Source: Pontiella agarivorans
GTDB lineage: Bacteria > Verrucomicrobiota > Kiritimatiellia > Kiritimatiellales > Pontiellaceae
Reading direction: 5' to 3'
Assembly (NCBI RefSeq): GCF_034531395.1
Contig: NZ_JARVCO010000010.1
Span: 62,001 to 126,000, forward strand
DNA: 64,000 nucleotides
The position numbers and the translations under genes were made by a program. The notes beneath the pieces were generated by a model that saw only the letters and a program-made list of their open reading frames with translations, was not told the DNA's origin and ran no database searches. The stretch's first letter is position 1. Every line of letters begins with the position of its first letter. Positions 60,474 to 64,000 of this stretch are shown here, one piece after another.

Positions 60474-61243
60474 CAAAGTGCAACCTCCAGGCCATCCCAT
60501 GGAACGGTGATATCATTCCCGATCTGTTTCTGAAGCTGTTCATGATCGGAGTCGTGTGTAATGTGGGTGAGGTAGGATTTTTTTGCGCCGATTTTCTGTA
60601 ACTGTTCAATGCACTCGCTGATGGAAAAATGAGTAGGGTGGGGCTTGGGGCGCAGACCATCGAGAATCATGACATCGAGTTGTTGCAGTTGCCGGAATGT
60701 GGTTTCCGGTATTCCGTTACAGTCGGGAATATAGGCCATTCGCCTGCTGTCACCTTCAATGAGAAAACCGTAAACCGGATCATTTCCATGCGAAACGGGC
60801 AGGGGAGTGATCCGTGCGTTGCCCACCGAAACCGGTTCTGTCATATCGGTAAACTTTACCCGGGGAACACTTTCAAATCCATAGCTGGGGCGATCCACAT
60901 AATCAAATTTTTTACGCATCTGTTTGATGGTGCGGGGCTGACCGTAAACCGGAATATGTTGTTTCTGCATGGTGCTGAAACGTCGGACATCGTCGAAGCC
61001 ATAAATATGGTCGGCATGCGGATGCGTCAGGAAAACGGCGTCCACCCGTCCAACGCCGAACGACAGAGCCTGATCGCGAAAGTCCGGGGGCGTGTCAAAA
61101 ACGAGGTGCTTGTTTTCCGTCACAACATAAATACTGCTTCGCCGGCGATAATTGCGCGGATCAGTGGAGGTGCAGACCGCGCAGGAGCATCCAATCATTG
61201 GAACCCCGTGAGAGGTTCCGGTTCCGAGAAAAGTGTGTTTCAT
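60473..61243 (-). CDS. PhnP-like metallo-beta-lactamase-fold phosphodiesterase
   Basis: A 256-residue MBL-fold hydrolase. It begins MKHTFLGTGTSHGVPMIGCSCAVC, has a Cys pair as in PhnP, then FLTHPHADHIYGFDD (HxHxDH), PLPVSHGNDPVYGF, AYIPDCNGIP and YLTHITHDSDHEQLQ. PhnP enzymes cleave cyclic or linear phosphodiesters; a c-di-AMP-linked or nucleotide substrate is possible given cdaA in the same operon but is not shown. Overlaps folP by one base. Confidence 0.9.
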   Translation of the reverse strand: MKHTFLGTGTSHGVPMIGCSCAVCTSTDPRNYRRRSSIYVVTENKHLVFDTPPDFRDQALSFGVGRVDAVFLTHPHADHIYGFDDVRRFSTMQKQHIPVYGQPRTIKQMRKKFDYVDRPSYGFESVPRVKFTDMTEPVSVGNARITPLPVSHGNDPVYGFLIEGDSRRMAYIPDCNGIPETTFRQLQQLDVMILDGLRPKPHPTHFSISECIEQLQKIGAKKSYLTHITHDSDHEQLQKQIGNDITVPWDGLEVAL

Positions 61244-61244
61244 A

Positions 61245-62015
61245 TCAGTTTACCACGCAGTGTCTTACCAGAGCCTTGGAACGGGGAAATATAATATCAA
61301 ACCGTTCCGGAAGTTTCTGGCTGGTTTTGAGATTAAGATCGGGCGAAAACGGCACATTCCGGATCAGCAGGTATTTTCCGGAATATTCCTGCAACAGTCC
61401 GGTGAATTCGACCACCGTTTTATCTTTCAGCATTTCAACCACTACTTTTTTGCCCAGATATTTTTCAAGTATCGGTTCATAAGCGCTGGGTACGGTGTCG
61501 AGCAACGTGTTTCCGATTTCACCAGCCCGTTTGTCGGCCCCGGCGACGTTCCCGATTTTCGTTGTTTTTTTCATGCTTCCGATCAGGACGGTGAGCGATT
61601 GCGAGACCGCATCGCGCAGGGTGTTGAATACATTCCAGATCCATCGCCGGAATCGCCGCAGTGGAGAAGGGTGGGCAATGGCCAGCGTTTCACGCTCCCA
61701 GCGTTCATGTTCCGGGGTTCCTTTGTCCGGAACGGCCTGCAGGATTTTCCGGATGCCGTCGATTTCCGGTCCATAAAGAACATAGCTGGCTTTACAGATA
61801 CCGTTTTCATCTTTTTGCGGCGATTTAAAGATAAGCTCCAGCGTGGCAGGATAGGCCATAAAATCGCCCCAGAGCCACTTGCCGGTCTGCATGAGAATCA
61901 GGACAGGGTCGCGGTTGAAATATTTAAGGCAACGGTCGCGCCGTCGCCGCGCAACAATTGCTGTGACGGTTGCCGCCAGAAAAATAAGCGCCATCGGCAG
62001 CCAGAAATCGAGCAT
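61245..62015 (-). CDS. uncharacterised membrane-anchored protein
   Basis: A 256-residue protein with one N-terminal helix (MLDFWLPMALIFLAATVTAIVA) followed at once by RRRRDR, then a soluble part ending in a beta-rich segment (LGKKVVVEMLKDKTVVEFTGLLQEYSGKYLLIRNVPF) that resembles an Sm-like or PRC-barrel-like module. It is the first gene of the PhnP-folP-cdaA-cdaR operon and ends one base before the next ATG. The function is unknown. Confidence 0.75.
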   Translation of the reverse strand: MLDFWLPMALIFLAATVTAIVARRRRDRCLKYFNRDPVLILMQTGKWLWGDFMAYPATLELIFKSPQKDENGICKASYVLYGPEIDGIRKILQAVPDKGTPEHERWERETLAIAHPSPLRRFRRWIWNVFNTLRDAVSQSLTVLIGSMKKTTKIGNVAGADKRAGEIGNTLLDTVPSAYEPILEKYLGKKVVVEMLKDKTVVEFTGLLQEYSGKYLLIRNVPFSPDLNLKTSQKLPERFDIIFPRSKALVRHCVVN

Positions 62016-62062
62016 GGTTTTCCCTTCGTGTAAAAACTACTCTGGCAATACACGGAACCGGG

Positions 62063-62099
62063 AAAAAAATAAAGCCCCGTTTGAAATCTCAAACGGGGC
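62063..62099 (-). terminator. rho-independent terminator
   Basis: GCCCCGTTTGA (62074-62084), loop AATC, TCAAACGGGGC (62089-62099). On the minus strand it is followed by TTTATTTTTTT. It ends the 73-residue gene, 11 bases past its stop. Confidence 0.9.
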
Positions 62100-62110
62100 G
62101 GAGGCTCTGC

Positions 62111-62332
62111 TTATGCCGCTGGTTCGTGTTCATAGTAATGGGCATCGCGCCAGCACAATGGCAGCATTTCACCCGAAGGGAACACCAGTTCCGTCTTCAG
62201 GAAGTTTTCCGGACGCTGGATCATATCCCCTGCATGCGACCGGGCTCGAATACTCGGCGAATTCGGGTTGATAACATCGGGCAGGTCGATCACTTCGACC
62301 AGATCTCCGGTGGGTACATGTTTCAGAAACAT
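62111..62332 (-). CDS. small conserved-looking protein, 73 residues
   Basis: MFLKHVPTGDLVEVIDLPDVI begins after a perfect AGGAGG six bases upstream. The rest (PSIRARSHAGDMIQRPENFLKTELVFPSGEMLPLCWRDAHYYEHEPAA) is mostly beta, with a His/Tyr-rich end. It reads like a small barrel protein. It has its own terminator, so it is expressed alone. No family recognised. Confidence 0.75.
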   Translation of the reverse strand: MFLKHVPTGDLVEVIDLPDVINPNSPSIRARSHAGDMIQRPENFLKTELVFPSGEMLPLCWRDAHYYEHEPAA

Positions 62333-62452
62333 TTCAACCTCCTGGTTTCATTTTCTTTCTGTCTTACACAACGTTCGACCGTTGCGGGGGGAAAGGGTTC
62401 ATTCCGGAGGTTTTAAATTTGTGTCGGTAAATGATGAAAAAACGGGAAGGTG

Positions 62453-63745
62453 TTATGAACTCCGGGCGGTATCGTTTCCGGCCTTTTTCATCATAAACCA
62501 TTTCATGGGCAGCCCCAGTGAAGCGGTAATCAGCCCGCGCCCGACGAAGAACATACAGATCACTCCGATGGTAAACGACGCTACAATCAGACGGCCGATA
62601 CTGCGGAATCCGAAGCCGTTGATAAACCCGGCGGAAATGGATGAAACAATCATTCCGCAGGTCAGCAGCAGGTTCACGACGGTGTCATAAATGAAATGTC
62701 CGACGGTATACGATGAGCTTTGCGCTTCGGCCGGATCAACTCCGAAGAAACCGGATACGAGATTAAGCAGGCCGAAAATCATAGTAAGCAGCAACAGGGT
62801 AATCATCACATAGCCGCTGGCAAAAAGGAATGCGGCAAACTTGGTGCGTTTCTGGATGGTGCGGGAAAGAAACAGTTTTTTACCGTGGGCCATAAACGCA
62901 CGCATCACGCCGTACGCCCAGCGCATCTGCTGTTTAAACAGATCACCCGGGGTGTATGGCACTTCGCAGCGGACGCGCAAATCACCGACATAGGCAATGC
63001 GTTTTCCGCTGGTGATGACGCGCAGCGAATAATCCACATCTTCCGTCAGCGCACCCATGGTCCATCCGCCCTGTTCAATCAGCAGGCTTTTTTTCACCAG
63101 TTCGCCCGATCCGCAGAAAACACACTGATTCGTGGCGGATTTCAGGAAGGGGAGGATGACGGAGTGAATGATGTTTACAATACCGGTTCCCATCAGTGTG
63201 CTGTGATTGTTGTGCACATTAATAATGCGCCACGCCGCCTGCGCTCCGGCCAGTTCGGGATTTTTGATGACCGGCACCACCAGGCGCTTCAGAAAATCGC
63301 GTTTCGGCAGGAAATCTGAATCAAGAATCAGCAGATAATCGCCTTTCGCTTTCGGTAGCATGACATTCAGATTCCCCGGTTTGAAGCCGATATTTTCGCC
63401 GCGGCGACTCAGCTCGCAATCCGGGTGGGCTGCAATAAATTCATCAATTTTTGCGGAGACTTCCGGGTCGTTGGAATCATCGCCGATCATGACCTGAAGC
63501 TTATCGGCGGGATAGTCAAAACCAAGGCATCGCTCCGCACAGTTCAGCGCAGCCAGTTCATTATAAGTCGGGATCTGGACCGTTACAGAAGGATAGAGCG
63601 ATTCGTCGGCAATAATCTCCGGTTTGTTCCGAAGTCTGGAAAGTGCCAGGGCAAAAGCTGTAACAAGGAAATAGCCCAAAGAGAGTATAAAAGCTCCCAT
63701 CAGTGCTGTTTCAAAAATGGTTTTAATGATGGAATGGAACCCCAT
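62453..63745 (-). CDS. membrane glycosyltransferase family 2 (cellulose-synthase-like)
   Basis: A 430-residue processive-type GT2. One N-terminal helix is followed by the catalytic domain: VTVQIPTYNELAALNCAERCL, MIGDDSNDPEV, LLILDSDFLPKRDFL (DxD), GGWTMGALTEDVDYSLRV (ED) and QQMRWAYGVMRAF (QxxRW). Four or so helices follow. It builds an extracellular or envelope polysaccharide of unknown composition. GGGGGA precedes the ATG at 63745, preferred to a start nine codons upstream. Confidence 0.92.
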   Translation of the reverse strand: MGFHSIIKTIFETALMGAFILSLGYFLVTAFALALSRLRNKPEIIADESLYPSVTVQIPTYNELAALNCAERCLGFDYPADKLQVMIGDDSNDPEVSAKIDEFIAAHPDCELSRRGENIGFKPGNLNVMLPKAKGDYLLILDSDFLPKRDFLKRLVVPVIKNPELAGAQAAWRIINVHNNHSTLMGTGIVNIIHSVILPFLKSATNQCVFCGSGELVKKSLLIEQGGWTMGALTEDVDYSLRVITSGKRIAYVGDLRVRCEVPYTPGDLFKQQMRWAYGVMRAFMAHGKKLFLSRTIQKRTKFAAFLFASGYVMITLLLLTMIFGLLNLVSGFFGVDPAEAQSSSYTVGHFIYDTVVNLLLTCGMIVSSISAGFINGFGFRSIGRLIVASFTIGVICMFFVGRGLITASLGLPMKWFMMKKAGNDTARSS

Positions 63746-63862
63746 GTTTTCCCCCGATTTTTTGTAACTCACTTTAATTGTGTGAATTGACGGCGTTGTT
63801 TATAGGGATTTTTAAGCCTTGGCAACCCTGCAAGTGAAATAAATTTCCGAATTGAAGAGTGT

Positions 63863-63900
63863 AAAAAAACAGGTTTCCAATCATTGGAAACCTGTTTTTT
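63863..63900. terminator. bidirectional terminator built on the 15-bp palindrome
   Basis: A 17-bp perfect stem with loop TCA: AAAAAACAGGTTTCCAA (63864-63880) with its complement (63884-63900). It provides T-runs in both directions. The palindrome copy (63875-63889) is its apex. On the minus strand it would end the partial gene at the window edge. Confidence 0.9.
63875..63889. repeat. 15-bp palindrome, copy 20
   Basis: TTCCAATCATTGGAA forming the apex of the terminator at 63863-63900. Confidence 0.9.
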
Positions 63901-63927
63901 CGAGGTTGAAACGTTTGAGGAACCCGT

Positions 63928-63999
63928 CTATTTGGTGGTGATGTGGAGGAGTTCCTGAATGATCGGTGAGAATTTTACGACGACCGGGGTGAAGACCAC
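63928..63999 (-). CDS. 3' end of an unidentified gene
   Basis: The last 23 codons of a minus-strand frame, VVFTPVVVKFSPIIQELLHITTK and TAG, continuing past the window edge. The adjacent terminator supports a real gene. Too short to identify. Confidence 0.4.
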   Translation of the reverse strand: MVFTPVVVKFSPIIQELLHITTK

Positions 64000-64000
64000 C

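Noticed and set aside
1-64000. CRISPR array, rRNA operon, insertion sequence or prophage
   Set aside because: No regularly spaced direct repeats, no rRNA-like sequence, and no transposase, integrase or phage structural gene was seen.

Overview
The window looks like part of a Gram-negative chromosome, probably from the Verrucomicrobiota/Kiritimatiellota side of the PVC superphylum. This rests on inference. It has a complete type II secretion operon with a long prepilin leader built from repeat-like DNA, a Minf_1886-family gene, an outer-membrane beta barrel, many exported proteins, and moderately GC-rich genes broken by AT-rich intergenic stretches. dnaA (48172) and dnaN (50351) flank an 800-base AT-rich gap that is the best candidate origin. 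mnmG nearby carries two parS-like sites, which fits an origin-proximal location. Left of dnaA nearly everything is on the minus strand.

Layout. 1-7.4 kb: end of a flavin disulfide oxidoreductase, an exported alpha/beta hydrolase, an AcuI/YhdH-type reductase and a giant exported protein (helical repeats, beta-helix-like part, Tyr-rich tail). 7.5-12.5 kb: a PH-like protein paired with a fused PTS EIIA / PK_C-like / diadenylate-cyclase protein, a membrane protein with a hot-dog protein, and an exported TIM-barrel-like protein. 12.6-16.0 kb: metA, a C_GCAxxG_C_C protein, then a low-GC stretch with three small genes. 16-18.6 kb: leuS. 18.7-31.9 kb: a nitrogen-acquisition module (GntR regulator, formamidase, five-gene urea/amide ABC transporter, beta barrel, urease ureAB-C-F-G-D). 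32.3-33.1 kb: EF-hand protein. 33.3-44.7 kb: type II secretion operon gspD-E-F-G-H-I-J-K-L-M-C. 44.9-47.9 kb: small genes (Minf_1886, HIT, Spy-like, M24 peptidase). 48-51.6 kb: dnaA, origin candidate, dnaN, tRNA-Gln. 51.7-57.1 kb: AmrS-like radical SAM enzyme, YajD, YfcH-like epimerase, mnmG, membrane protein. 57.2-62.0 kb: operon with a PhnP-like hydrolase, folP, cdaA, cdaR and a TPR protein. 62.1-64.0 kb: small protein, glycosyltransferase 2, and the 3' end of another gene.

The nitrogen genes form one pathway: substrate crosses the outer membrane (perhaps through the barrel), is captured by UrtA, imported by UrtBCDE, and converted to ammonia by urease or formamidase, with a GntR/FCD regulator next door. 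c-di-AMP appears twice: a canonical CdaA/CdaR pair, and an unusual cyclase fused to a PTS domain.

The most unusual signal is a 15-bp palindrome, TTCCA-R-NNN-Y-TGGAA, found 20 times in 64 kb (chance expectation about 0.015). Copies lie inside genes in all three reading frames (read as FQxLE, SNxWK or FPxLG), between genes, and once as the core of a 17-bp terminator stem. Conservation is therefore at the DNA level. I cannot say what reads it.
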